Positions 50,966-59,677 of a stretch of DNA of 64,000 nt are shown in pieces. Source of the DNA: DASSUW01 sp963803335 (GTDB lineage: Bacteria > Actinomycetota > Thermoleophilia > Solirubrobacterales > Solirubrobacteraceae); NCBI GenBank assembly GCA_963803335.1, contig CAWDME010000015.1:1-64000 (forward strand), read 5' to 3'. A model generated the notes under the pieces. It had not been told where the DNA came from, made no database searches, and saw only the letters and a program-made list of their open reading frames with translations. The number at the start of each line of letters is the position of its first letter. The stretch's first letter is position 1. The position numbers and the translations under genes were made by a program.

Positions 50966-51804
50966 TTACGGAGCCTCGGTCGACTCCGTCTCGCCGAGCA
51001 GGACCCGGCGAATAAAGGCGGACCGGGTCTCGCGCGGTCGACGCGGCTCGTCCGTCCAGGCCCGGTCGGCGATCGTGATCTTTTCGAGCAGGTGGGCAGC
51101 CTTTTCCTGGGCGGGCAGCTCGCGCCAAAGGGCACTGCGCGGCTTTGGGCGACGAGCGGGGGCGGGAACGACGGACCTTGCGAGGCAGCGGACGTTGAAG
51201 CTCTGGCGGTGCACGGGGCTGGGCCCCAGCTTTTCGAGCGCGTCGACGTGCTTTCGGTGACCCGTAGCCCGCATTACGTTCGAATCCGTAGGCCGGATAG
51301 CGGTCGCCCAGGCGAGCCATGAGGCGATCGCGGGCCACCTTGGCCACGATCGAGGCGGCCGCGATGGTCGCGCTGGTCGCATCCCCGTGGACGACCAGTC
51401 CGTGCTCGGGCGCTCCAGCGCCGAGCGCAAGGTCGCCGTCCACGAGACGAAGCTCCGCCCGTTCACCCACGGCGCGGAGCGCCCGCTCGAGGCAGGCCAC
51501 GTTGGCGGGATCGATTCCGATCCGGTCGATCTGGCGCGCGGAGATGGACACGAGCGAGACCGCCTCCGCATGGCTGAAGATGGCCCGGGCGAGGCGCTCG
51601 CGCTTTGGTACGGCCAAGCCGCTTCGAGTCGTCCAGCTCGTTGAGCAAACTCCTACCTGCGCCGAAGCTGAGCCGCTCAAGATCGAAGAGCACCCCCGCG
51701 GCCATGATCGGGCCGGCCCAGGAGGCGCGCCCCACCTCGTCGACGCCCGCGATCAAGCGAACGCCGCGAGCGCGATCGTGGTCATGGAGGGCAGAGTCGA
51801 TCAC
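50966..51804 (-). pseudogene. rnhB: Ribonuclease HII, two frameshifts
   Basis: The start reads LIAGVDEVGRASWAGPIMAAGV, with the DE of the G-[VI]-D-E-[AV]-G-R motif (a Trp-Ala replaces the usual Pro/Gly-Ala-Gly), and LDDSKRLGRTK. The frame then shifts and continues ISARQIDRIGIDPANVACLERAL, DGDLALG and ASIVAKVARDRLMARLGDRYPAYGFERNAGYGSPK, then shifts again to HVDALEKLGPSPVHRQSF and a longer tail. At both breaks (about 51630 and 51248) an AAAG run needs one A fewer. The catalytic acids are all encoded. RNase HII removes ribonucleotides from DNA; a housekeeping copy is expected elsewhere, so this island copy may be an extra. Confidence 0.85.
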
Positions 51805-51806
51805 GG

Positions 51807-51947
51807 ATGCGCGTATTCAAGCCCACCGGGAATCCGCCGCTCAAGCGCAGCGAGGAGGACGCAGACGCGATCACGAGCCTCGATGACATCGAGGACGCTT
51901 TCGGCCGACACAATCCGCTGGTCAACGATCGGATCGAGGCGTCTTAG
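51807..51947 (+). CDS. Possible 46-residue protein divergent from rnhB
   Basis: An ATG at 51807 opens a short frame rich in Asp/Glu: RVFKPTGNPPLKRSEEDADA, then LDDIEDAFGRHNPLVNDRIEAS and a TAG stop. The composition is protein-like and acidic. However only two bases separate it from the divergent rnhB start, leaving no space for a ribosome site apart from rnhB coding sequence. It may be the end of a longer lost gene. Confidence 0.3.
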   Translation: MRVFKPTGNPPLKRSEEDADAITSLDDIEDAFGRHNPLVNDRIEAS

Positions 51948-52047
51948 CGCAGGTCGGCTCACATCGGCCTCAGGTCGGCGGAGTGTCGCTATGCGCGATG
52001 AGCCTTAGCCGCGGGCTGACGCGGCTCGGCGATTCATCGTCGTGCAC

Positions 52048-52620
52048 TCAGCCGCCACGCCGCTGGCGGATCGCCTGCTGCGCGCGGGAAGCGGAGCGCT
52101 GCGCCATCGCGAGTGCGTGCTCGGCGCGGCCGCCGGCCGCCGGCATGAGGCCGAGTTGGCGTGAGGCGGTCATCATGTCGAACGCGATCCGCAACTTGCA
52201 CACGCGACCGTCGCGGTACTCGTGGAAGTCGACACCGTCTAGCTCCCACCGGCGGTGGGTCGGTGCGAAGCCAGGCGGGTCGAGCAGGCCGGCATGCGTG
52301 CCCCAACCGCGCCAGTGGAAGGCGGCGCGCGGCTCGCCCGGGATCACGTAGGGGCCAGTGAGCAGCTCGAACGTCATGTCCGGCGTCGCTCGCCAGATCG
52401 CCTCGAGGAATTCACGTACATCGGCGTGTCCGCGCATCGTCTTGGGCCAGCTGTCATCGCGGTACTCGATGTCCTCGGTCATGAGTGCCAACAGCCGCTC
52501 GACCTCATGCGAGTTCCACGCCTCCAGCCACCGCGGCGTGAAATCGCGGATCCACTCCAACGACTCCATCGCCTCACTCGTCGTGCCCGCAGCCACAGTT
52601 GAAGCCTCGGTCTCGGACAT
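52048..52620 (-). CDS. SnoaL-like / NTF2-fold protein
   Basis: 190 residues. The cone-shaped NTF2 fold is indicated by FTPRWLEAWNSHEVERLLALMTEDIEYRDDSWPKTMRGHADVREFLEAIWRATPDMTFE and the later strands GVDFHEYRDGRVCKLRIAFDMM. The family covers polyketide cyclases, ester-hydrolysing and stress proteins, so the substrate cannot be named. The last 30 residues are an Ala/Arg/Gln-rich helix. A single minus-strand gene, 132 bases downstream of the tyrosine recombinase start region on the plus map. Confidence 0.78.
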   Translation of the reverse strand: MSETEASTVAAGTTSEAMESLEWIRDFTPRWLEAWNSHEVERLLALMTEDIEYRDDSWPKTMRGHADVREFLEAIWRATPDMTFELLTGPYVIPGEPRAAFHWRGWGTHAGLLDPPGFAPTHRRWELDGVDFHEYRDGRVCKLRIAFDMMTASRQLGLMPAAGGRAEHALAMAQRSASRAQQAIRQRRGG

Positions 52621-52752
52621 GCCTGCTCCTCACGTTCGTCAGCCATGCCGAGCCTAACGGGCTCCGGGAGTCCGCAACGAAACGCGAGCCTTTCGCGTTG
52701 CGCCGGCGGGACTATCGACTTGCGCGACGAGCAGCGCCGCACTCGCTGTCGC

Positions 52753-53451
52753 TCAGAGCGGCAGCGATGCGCTGACGGGGATCATCGGCGCGCGCCGAGC
52801 GTGGACGGTCTCGATGATCTCACCGCTGTCGATGCCTTGGAGGTAGACGGAGGTGATACCGAGGTTGCTGTGTCCGAGTTGGCGCTGGATAACGATCAGG
52901 GGTACGCCTTCGCGCGCCATCTCGACAGCGTGGGCGTGGCGAAGCTGATGTGGCGCGAAACGGCGTCGGACTCCTGCCGCGGCGGCGGTGCGCCGCAGCT
53001 CGGCGCGAGCCGCAGCGGGCGACCAGCGGCGACCGCACGTCGTGCCGTTGATGACGCACAACAGCGGACCGACCGGGAGCTCGCGGCGCATCTCAACCCA
53101 CGGCTGGAGTTGCTCCCAGCCCCAGGAGTCCATGCCGACCTCGCGACGGCGCCCGCCCTTGCCACGCCGGACGAGAAGTGAGCCGCGACGATGATCGAGA
53201 TCGCCCTCGGCAAGCGCGAGGGCTTCCTGGATCCGCAGTCCGGCGCGCCACATGATCACGATCAGTCCGCGTAGGCGCCGGCCGTGCGCTCCGTCGCCGG
53301 CGGTACGCATGACGGCGACGATTTCCTCGACCTTCGGCGGATCGGCCGGGTAGCGCAGGCCTTTGTTGCCCGGCGCGTGGCCGGCGTGGAAGCCCGGTAG
53401 CGTCGCCGGCGATCGGCGTCGGCCGGCACGATCGAGCAGCAGCTCGGACAT
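52753..53451 (-). CDS. Tyrosine recombinase (integrase), catalytic domain only
   Basis: 232 residues. The full catalytic set is present: Arg73 (AGLRIQEALAL), Lys98 (RRGKGGRRR), His168 and Arg171 (HQLRHAHAVEMA), His194 (LGHSNLGITSVYLQ) and Tyr203. Only about 40 residues precede the catalytic domain, so the N-terminal core-binding (SAM-like) domain of standard 300-400-residue integrases is missing. It may bind DNA poorly alone or depend on a partner. No tRNA gene or obvious attachment site lies nearby, and neither a relaxase nor phage genes are present. It is the only recombinase of this class in the island and could have assembled it. Confidence 0.88.
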   Translation of the reverse strand: MSELLLDRAGRRRSPATLPGFHAGHAPGNKGLRYPADPPKVEEIVAVMRTAGDGAHGRRLRGLIVIMWRAGLRIQEALALAEGDLDHRRGSLLVRRGKGGRRREVGMDSWGWEQLQPWVEMRRELPVGPLLCVINGTTCGRRWSPAAARAELRRTAAAAGVRRRFAPHQLRHAHAVEMAREGVPLIVIQRQLGHSNLGITSVYLQGIDSGEIIETVHARRAPMIPVSASLPL

Positions 53452-53722
53452 GACCCCTCCTCGGGTTCGCTGAACGAACTCTGACTATCGGCGCCACTCG
53501 ACACGGCGCAGCTCTCACTCGGACCGATGGCTATCGCTTTCGAGCCCGAGCAACGGCGAGAACCGATCCCACATCAGTGTCGTAGCTGCCTCGATGCGAT
53601 AGCGAAGCTCCGCGTGCCTCGGCTCGTTCCGCGCTGCCGTTCATCGCGCAATGGAGCACTTGAACTCGAGCCTCCGATGGTGCGATGCCGGCCGGCGTGC
53701 GCCGTCGTACGCTTCGCCGGGG

Positions 53723-54661
53723 ATGCCGCGGGTCGTCCTGACTGCGTTGTTGTGCGTCGGCCTCGTGACCGGTTGCGGGGGCGGCGGCACGATGCCGGTG
53801 GCGACGTCGGCGCCATCGGCCGCAGCGGTGGTCGCTCAGCGCCAGGTGGCGCCCCGCCAGCTCGATGTCACGGTGCGATCCTCGGCGCTTGGGCGGACCG
53901 CGCAGGTGCGGGTCCTCACACCCGTGGGTTGGACGTCGTCGTCGCGGCGCCGTTGGCCGGTGCTCTATCTGCTCCACGGCTGCTGTGACACTTACGAGAG
54001 CTGGACGCGCTCGACCGACGTCGAGCGATTGGCGCAGCTGCGCGACGTTCTCGTGGTCATGCCCGAGGGCGGCAATGTCGGGTTCTACTCGAATTGGCGC
54101 GACGGTCCGCGCTGGCAGGACTTCCATCTGCGCGAGCTGCCGCGGATCCTCGCCGACCGCTACGGCGGCGGACCGCGACGCGCGATCGCCGGGCTCTCGA
54201 TGGGTGGGCTGGGCGCCATGGACTACGCGGCGCAGCGACCGGGGCTCTTCCAGGCGGCGGCGTCGTTCTCCGGGGTCTTGCACCCGCTCGGCGCCCCCGG
54301 TTACTGGCTCGGGCTGTTCTCGAGCTACACGAACGACCCGCGCGCGGTATGGGGCGATCCGAAGACCGACCGCGACGTTTGGCGCCGCCACGACCCGACA
54401 ACGCTTCTGCCGGCGCTCGCCGGAATCCCGCTTTTCGTCTCCGCCGGTGACGGGCGGCCGGGTCCCTTCGAGCACGGGCGGGGCAGACGGGACGCGACGG
54501 AGGCCGAGGTGGGAGCCGAGACGCGCGCGTTCGTTCGCCGCGCGCAGGCACTGGGCATCCCCGTCCAAGCCGACCTCTACGGCGCCGGCGTCCACAACTG
54601 GCCGTACTGGCAGCGCGAGCTGCACCGTGCTCTGCCACTGCTCCTCGGCGCGATCCGCTAG
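53723..54661 (+). CDS. Esterase-family (alpha/beta hydrolase) lipoprotein
   Basis: 312 residues. Signal MPRVVLTALLCVGLVTGC with lipobox Cys at about 18. The hydrolase domain shows WPVLYLLHGCCDTYESWTRS (oxyanion loop), LVVMPEGGNVGFYSNWRDGP, the nucleophile elbow AIAGLSMGGLGAMDYA (Ser) and a late VHNWPYWQRELHRAL with His. The layout is that of antigen-85/esterase D-like acyl hydrolases and mycolyltransferase relatives, active outside the membrane. Acceptor and donor are unknown. ATG 53723 is chosen because the longer ORF from 53651 places an unlikely hydrophilic leader before the signal peptide. Confidence 0.85.
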   Translation: MPRVVLTALLCVGLVTGCGGGGTMPVATSAPSAAAVVAQRQVAPRQLDVTVRSSALGRTAQVRVLTPVGWTSSSRRRWPVLYLLHGCCDTYESWTRSTDVERLAQLRDVLVVMPEGGNVGFYSNWRDGPRWQDFHLRELPRILADRYGGGPRRAIAGLSMGGLGAMDYAAQRPGLFQAAASFSGVLHPLGAPGYWLGLFSSYTNDPRAVWGDPKTDRDVWRRHDPTTLLPALAGIPLFVSAGDGRPGPFEHGRGRRDATEAEVGAETRAFVRRAQALGIPVQADLYGAGVHNWPYWQRELHRALPLLLGAIR

Positions 54662-54803
54662 ACAACGTCACGCGCGCGAGGCATCGCATCTATCCGGTGA
54701 TCACGTGTCCGAACCCGGTGGCTGGCCGCAGCCCGGACCGCTGCCTGTGCCTCAGAGCGGTAGCGGGCGGCGCCGATCGGAAGCGTGCCCGACTCGCCGT
54801 ACG

Positions 54804-55445
54804 TTACGACGCGAGGCCGAGGCGGCGGATGCCTGCGCGCACCTCGTGCTCCAGCGCTCCTGAGACGGTCACCCCGTAGCGCCGCTCGAGCTCGTCGCGT
54901 CGGCCGACGAACGCGTCGATCGCCGCCGCGATGTCCGAGGGACGCTCGGTCACGCCGATCGGGTGCAGGAGGTGGCTGAAAAGCTGCGTCAGGTGCTCGG
55001 CGACGAGATCCTCCCTGCCGATCGAGGCCTTGGTCGCGATCCACCAGATCCAGTCCCAGAAGTGCGTGTTGATGCTGTCCAACGTCGCGGGTCCAGGCTC
55101 GGGCACCGGCATCGCCTGCTGCGAGTGATCCAGAAATAGGTACTCAACCTTTGTCGGTCCGGGCAGAAGGACCTGGTAGACGGGAAAGTGGCCTAAGGGC
55201 TCCCACTGCTGGCCAAGCGGACGCAGTGGTGCGATCAACGCGGGGAGATCGCGCGCGACCGCGGCGAAGTCGGATGTGGTCACGGCGAAGTCCCAGTCGG
55301 AGAGCTCTTCGTGCGTCGCGCGTGACCGCGATCCGGCCAACTCCACACGACGGACCGCCGGGTGGTTCGAAACCAGCTCAATCGCTAGACGCGCCAGGTC
55401 CGTCACCTGCTGATCCTCGCACCGCGCTGCTCCTATCGCCTGCAT
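54804..55445 (-). CDS. Nucleotidyltransferase-fold protein (aminoglycoside-adenylyltransferase-like)
   Basis: 213 residues. The polymerase-beta-type motif is LAGSRSRATHEELSDWDFAV, i.e. GS-R-S-...-D-W-D-F with the two metal acids, followed by a long helical region (HFWDWIWWIATKASIGREDLVAEHL). Length and motif resemble AadA/LinF-like drug nucleotidyltransferases and housekeeping relatives. No antibiotic can be named. The IS1182 left end starts about 40 bases upstream of its start codon and may have disturbed its promoter. Confidence 0.75.
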   Translation of the reverse strand: MQAIGAARCEDQQVTDLARLAIELVSNHPAVRRVELAGSRSRATHEELSDWDFAVTTSDFAAVARDLPALIAPLRPLGQQWEPLGHFPVYQVLLPGPTKVEYLFLDHSQQAMPVPEPGPATLDSINTHFWDWIWWIATKASIGREDLVAEHLTQLFSHLLHPIGVTERPSDIAAAIDAFVGRRDELERRYGVTVSGALEHEVRAGIRRLGLAS

Positions 55446-56947
55446 CCGCCACTCGGTCGGTGCGCGGGAGGAGTGTCGCTATGCGCGGAGGCTGTTGCGG
55501 AAAGTCGCGGCGCGACTTTGCGGAGGGCGGTGAGCAGATCCTTGCGGTGATCGACTTGGCGGTCTTTGAGGTGCTCGGCGCCGCCGTCAGGCGGTCGCCG
55601 GGGCGCTGGTGTGCCGCCAGAGCTTGAGCAGGTTATGGGCGGCGTTGGTCAGGCGCCATTCGGACCGCGCGGCGGCCCTGCCCCGGCGTAAGAAGCGGTC
55701 GATGCGGCGGTTGAACTTGGTATCGGCGAAGATCGGTTCGATCATCGTCTGGCGTTTGGCGTAGAGCTCGCCGCCGGCGTCGCTCTCAAGCACGCGGCGC
55801 ATGAACGTGTAAAGGCCGCCGTCCCAGCCCGGTCGTGCGCCGGCTCGCTTCTTGGCGTCGGGCGGAATGAGCACCGTGTGGGCGTCGCCGAGCAGGCGTT
55901 CGATCTGGACCTGATGCCAGTAGCCGGCGTCGGCCAGGACGACGTCAGGTGCCTGCTCGATGCCGGCCCGACGCAGCTCGTCGCGCGCGGCGTTGATCAT
56001 CGGCTCAAGGTGCCCGAAGTCTGGCGAGGCGACGGTGACCTCGGCCGCGATGACGATCTGATCCTCAGTGGCGACCGCTTGGGCGTTGTAGCCCTGCACC
56101 CAGCCGCGTGAGGTCTTGACGTTGCGGGAGTCCAGATCGCTGAGATTGATCTTCCCCGCCGGTGTCAGCGGCGGCTCGAACGGCTTGGGCGGGCGCCCGA
56201 ATTTCTTGCCGTTCTTGTCGACCCCGCGCGCGCGGTAGGCCTCGTAGGCCGCGTTGGCCTGACACTCGACGCGGTGTTCCTCTTCGAGCCGGCGCTTGGC
56301 CTCCCGCAGGCGGTCGGGCCGCTCGCGCGGGATCGGCCGTGCCTCCGCTGCGCGCTTGTCATCCAGGCGCCGCTTGGCCTCGCGCAGCCAGCCGCGCCGA
56401 CCCTGCGCTGTGGACAGCTCCGGCGGCAGCTCGTCGCCGCGATCCTCGCCGAACTGCGCGTCTTCTTCCGCGTCGACGGCGTCGGCCTCGGCGAGGATCT
56501 CGCGCGCGATCTGCTCGTAGTCGCGCGTAGCCTGCGGCGCCGCGTTCGCGGCGACCTTCGTCCCGTCGACCGCGACGACGCCGACGCGGACCAGGCCGGC
56601 CTCGGCGCAGAGCGCCAGCACGTCGCCGAACAACTCGGCCAGCGCGCCTTCGTGGCGCTGACGAAACCGCGCGATCGTCGTGTGATCCGGAGCGTGGTTG
56701 GCGCAGATCACCCGCGTGCCGACGTCCTCGACACAGCGGCGCTCAAGCCGCCGCGACGAGCGCTCCCCGATCGCATAGCCGTAGAGCAACAGCGCCACCA
56801 TCATCGCCGGATCATGCGCCGGCCGACCGTGCCCATCGGCGCGGTAAGCGGTGTAGAACGCCGACAGATCAAACGCCGCCACGGCTTCGATGACAAACCA
56901 CGCGAGATGCCCTTTGGACCTCCCCCGGTTCGGTGGACACGGGGTTG

Positions 56948-57898
56948 TTAGGCGGCTTGGGCCGTTGACGTTGACTTGTATTCCATCTTGTTGTGGGATG
57001 CGAGCCGCGAAGCGGCGAGACTGGCACCGGCGGTCCTGAGAGTTCCGTTCTCGAACTCCACGGGCGACAGCATCCCGAGCGTCGAATGACGGCGCCGGCG
57101 GTTGTAGAAGCTCTCGATGTAGCCGAAGACCGCGGTCCTGGCTTCGGCCTTGGTTGGCCATGAACGCCGGTGGATCAGGTCCTTCTTGAGGCTCGCGTGG
57201 AAGCTCTCGAGCACGGCGTTGTCGAAGCAGTCGCCGCGGCTTCCCATCGAGATGTCGATCCCGACGCTGCGGCAGCGGCGCGTGAAGATCAGCGACGTAA
57301 ATTGCGAGCCCCTGTCGCTGTGATGAACCAGGCCGACGTCAGGACGGCGGCGGGTGACGGCCATCTCGAGCGCGTCGACGACGAGCTCTGCGCGCAGGTG
57401 GTCGGCGAGCGCCCAGCCGACGATCCGCCGGCTGTAGCAGTCCATGACCGACGCCAGGTACAGCCAGCCCTCCCACGTCCGGATGTACGTGATATCCGCC
57501 GCCCAGAGCCGGTTCGGCTCGGTCGGGTTGAAGTCACGCTCCACGAGATCAGGCGCGGTGCGGACGCCCTGGACTGCGATCGTCGTCTTGCCCCGCCGGC
57601 GCTTGAGCTGGCCAGCCAGGCCGGCGTTGCGCATCAGGCGCTCGACGCGCTTGCGCCCGATGCGCACGCCGTCTTCCAGGCGCAGCTCGGCATGCACCCT
57701 GGGCGAGCCATACGTTCTGAGCGAGTCGGCGTGGATCTCAGCGATCCGCTCGCTGAGCGCGTCGTCGCAGATCGCGCGCGCCGATGGCTCACGGCGCGCC
57801 CAGGCGTGAAAGCCCGAGCGGCTGACCTCCAGCACGCGGCACATGATCTGGATCGAGTGCTCGGCCTTCGTCGCGGCGATGAACCGGAAGATCCTCAC
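56948..57898 (-). CDS. IS3-family transposase OrfB (DDE integrase core)
   Basis: 316 residues. HTH_21 region (AEIHADSLRTYGSPRVHAEL), then the rve core with NRLWAADITYIRTWEGWLYLASVMDCYSRRIVGWA (first Asp), GLVHHSDRGSQFTS (second Asp) and GDCFDNAVLESFHASLKKDLIHRR (Glu). It is normally made as an OrfAB fusion by a -1 frameshift within orfA. It overlaps the end of orfA by four bases. Confidence 0.95.
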   Translation of the reverse strand: MRIFRFIAATKAEHSIQIMCRVLEVSRSGFHAWARREPSARAICDDALSERIAEIHADSLRTYGSPRVHAELRLEDGVRIGRKRVERLMRNAGLAGQLKRRRGKTTIAVQGVRTAPDLVERDFNPTEPNRLWAADITYIRTWEGWLYLASVMDCYSRRIVGWALADHLRAELVVDALEMAVTRRRPDVGLVHHSDRGSQFTSLIFTRRCRSVGIDISMGSRGDCFDNAVLESFHASLKKDLIHRRSWPTKAEARTAVFGYIESFYNRRRRHSTLGMLSPVEFENGTLRTAGASLAASRLASHNKMEYKSTSTAQAA

Positions 57899-58179
57899 CG
57901 GGTCCCGCTTTCCTTGGCGAAGAAGGCCGCCGCTTTTTTCAGGATCTCGCGCTCCTCGGTGACCGTCCGCAGCTCGCGCCGCAACCGGCGCAGCTCCTCG
58001 CGCTCATCGGAGCTCAGGCCAGCGGCCTTGCCCTCGTCGACGTCGATCTGGCGACTCCAGTTGCGCAGCGACTGCGGCGAGATCCCCAGCTCGGCGGCGA
58101 GCTGCGGGACCGTCTTGCCGCTGCTCTTCAGCAGCGCGACCGCCTCACGGCGGAACTCGATCGGATACGGGGCTGGCAT
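57895..58179 (-). CDS. IS3-family OrfA (helix-turn-helix, leucine zipper)
   Basis: 94 residues. HTH_Tnp_1 domain: YPIEFRREAVALLKSSGKTVPQLAAELGISPQSLRNW, followed by a heptad region EREELRRLRRELRTVTEEREILKKAAAFF. It binds the element ends and supplies the N-terminus of the OrfAB transposase. The run AAAAAAG near its 3' end is the slip site. Confidence 0.93.
   Translation of the reverse strand: MPAPYPIEFRREAVALLKSSGKTVPQLAAELGISPQSLRNWSRQIDVDEGKAAGLSSDEREELRRLRRELRTVTEEREILKKAAAFFAKESGTR
57933..57939 (-). promoter_or_regulatory. AAAAAAG slippery site for -1 frameshifting in IS3 orfA
   Basis: Read on the minus strand as CTG AAA AAA GCG. A -1 slip re-reads the last A and passes into the frame AGC GGC GGC CTT CTT, which continues directly into orfB. 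This is the standard IS3-family control of transposase synthesis. Confidence 0.85.
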
Positions 58180-58535
58180 GAGACACCATGCTCTCGCAGA
58201 GCCCCAACGGGCTCAGCGCTCAGGTGTCCACGAAAGCGGGGGAACTCCACTTCGGGCAGCCACTCGCGCAGGCTCGGCGGCAACAACAGCTCCTGATCGC
58301 GATCGCAGGCGACGAAGTTCTGTGCCATGCCGGAATGGTCTTAACCGCCCCGGACGGACCCGCCCCTTTACGCAACAGCCTCCGCGAGAAGCGGCAGCTG
58401 GCGGGCTGACCGCGCTCTTCGCACATTTCGAGACAGCAGTGCGCTGAGAGCGCACGTCGCTGTGGGTTACGTTGCCGCGCGCTCCGGCACGAGATGGTGC
58501 GGCAACTCGGGCAGACGGCCACGGGCTCGAGGGCG

Positions 58536-59009
58536 TCACCAGCCGAGTGTGCCTGGGGGTCCCTTGAATGGGCCGACCAGGTCGGTGGTGATCCAACCGC
58601 CGTAGAAGTCGCTGTCTTGTCCATGCACGCGCTCCTCGCCGATCCAGGCGGCATCCACGCGGCCCGGATAGAAGGCGACGTGGTCGCGCAGCGCTACGTA
58701 GCCCGGCGAGGGGTTGCGGTAGGTCCAGCCGACAGCATGGATGCGCCGGCCGCCGACGACCGCGTCGAAGTAGGTCGCGACGCCCTTGAACTCACACCAC
58801 GTCGACCGCGCGTCGGAAGGGGTCAACAGATCGGCCCGCACGTCGTAGGGCGGCACATAGACGGTGGGCGGGTGACTCGTCTCGAGCACGCGAAGCGCGT
58901 TGGTCGTCTCGGCCAGAACCTCGCCGCCCAACTCAATCCGGACGCGGTCCCGACAGGATGTGACGGCCGGCGGGCGCGGATAGTGCCAGACGTTCTCCAC
59001 GCCGTTCAC
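58536..59009 (-). CDS. DUF427-family protein
   Basis: 157 residues. Family pattern: VENVWHYPRPPAVTSCRDRVRIELGGEVLAETTNALRVLETSHPPTVYVPP, then SDARSTWCEFKGVATYF, HVAFYPGRVDAAWIGEERV and DFYGGWITTDLVGPFKGPPGT at the end, matching DUF427 throughout. These small all-beta proteins are widespread in actinobacteria; no function is established. GTG 59009 overlaps the stop of the upstream membrane-protein gene by four bases (GTGA), so the two are co-translated. Complete and undamaged. Confidence 0.88.
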   Translation of the reverse strand: MNGVENVWHYPRPPAVTSCRDRVRIELGGEVLAETTNALRVLETSHPPTVYVPPYDVRADLLTPSDARSTWCEFKGVATYFDAVVGGRRIHAVGWTYRNPSPGYVALRDHVAFYPGRVDAAWIGEERVHGQDSDFYGGWITTDLVGPFKGPPGTLGW

Positions 59010-59284
59010 GCCCCGAATGCCGCACCGAGCTTGGCGACGACATAGACCAGCCCGGCGGCTCCGAGCGCGCGGCGGAACCAGTTCGCGCCGCTGACCAGCT
59101 CCTCCCACGCCCACACGGCGAGACTGGCGTAGAAAACCGAGCGTGCGTACGCATGGATCGAGCCGTCCGTCGCCGCGGCGACGAGCCAGCCGCCGAGGGC
59201 GACCAGAAGCGGGGCATTGGGCAGCTGGGCAACCGGGTAGCTCGCGGGCCAGCCGCGCTGGCCGCGACGCCAGCGCTCGCTCAT
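59006..59284 (-). CDS. Small membrane protein coupled to DUF427
   Basis: 92 residues from ATG 59284 (an ATG at 59302 is also possible). Two or three membrane helices: APLLVALGGWLVAAATDGSI, SVFYASLAVWAWEELVSG and ALGAAGLVYVVAKLGAAF. The polar NWFRR between helices 2 and 3 and HAYAR between 1 and 2 look conserved. No family recognised. The operon with DUF427 suggests a joint role. Confidence 0.65.
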   Translation of the reverse strand: MSERWRRGQRGWPASYPVAQLPNAPLLVALGGWLVAAATDGSIHAYARSVFYASLAVWAWEELVSGANWFRRALGAAGLVYVVAKLGAAFGA

Positions 59285-59302
59285 CGCCGATCCGGCGCGC
59301 AT

Positions 59303-59677
59303 GCAGCCGAGGCTAGTGCCCGACACGGCCTTCCGGGTGGCGCGCGAAACGGGGCTCATCGCATCGGTCCGAGTCATGGGGTCGACTTGTGTACGGCGGC
59401 CGGCCCACCCAAGGATCGGGCGTGACCATGTGTTGGCACGTCGCAGCTCACGCGCCCTGGCCCGGAGCGGTAACGCGCCTCGGCGCTCCACGCCAGCCAC
59501 CGGCTGCAGCTCCTGGGGCACCCCGAGCAGCGAGCGACCGTGGCCTGACTCGATCGACCGACCGCACAAGCCACTGACGGCCGCAGGGATTGCTTCGGCT
59601 CATCCGTCGTGCCGGCCAGGCGGTCGCGCTTGCGGCTACCAGCGACGGTCCGCGCATGCGCAGCGCAGTGTCGCTTC
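59303..59677. other. Non-coding stretch before IS110 copy B
   Basis: No gene is supported. It should contain the promoter of the membrane-protein/DUF427 pair, read to the left. Near 59667-59682 the sequence AGTGTCGCTTCGCGCG directly abuts the IS110 left edge and resembles motifs at 51975 and 55474. Confidence 0.4.

Larger units (their letters stand above)
56915..58249 (-). mobile_element. IS3-family element (1335 bp) inside the IS1182 element
   Basis: Ends TGGACCTCCCCCGGTTCGGT (left) and, in reverse complement, TGGAGTTCCCCCGCTTTCGT (right) form imperfect terminal repeats. CTT is repeated at 56912-56914 and 58250-58252 as a three-base target duplication. It encodes orfA and orfB in the classical frame-shifted arrangement. 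Confidence 0.93.
55587..58328 (-). pseudogene. IS1182-family transposase, split by the IS3 insertion
   Basis: The N-terminus lies at 58328 (MAQNFVACDRDQELLLPPSLREWLPE). The chain resumes at about 56911 after the IS3 element as GHLAWFVIEAVAAFDLSAFYTAYRADGHGRPAHDPAMMVALLLYGYAIGERSSRRLERR, a DUF772 domain. The DDE core follows: VGVVAVDGTKVAANA, LDSRNVKTSRGWVQGYNAQAV, VVLADAGYWHQVQIERLL and the final acidic ERKFG-like region MIEPIFADTKFNRRIDRFLRRG. Excising IS3 plus one CTT restores WLPEGHLAWFV in frame, so the gene was intact before the insertion. The long charged linker (KRRLDDKRAAEARP) is family-typical. Confidence 0.9.
55485..58385 (-). mobile_element. IS1182-family element, interrupted by an IS3 element
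   Basis: Terminal repeats: left GCGGAGGCTGTTGCGGAAAG at 55485 and right (reverse complement) GCGGAGGCTGTTGCGTAAAG ending at 58385, 19 of 20 identical. Without the IS3 insertion and its duplication the element is 1563 bp, a normal IS1182 size. The single transposase gene is cut 26 codons from its start. No convincing target duplication was seen at the outer ends. Confidence 0.88.
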
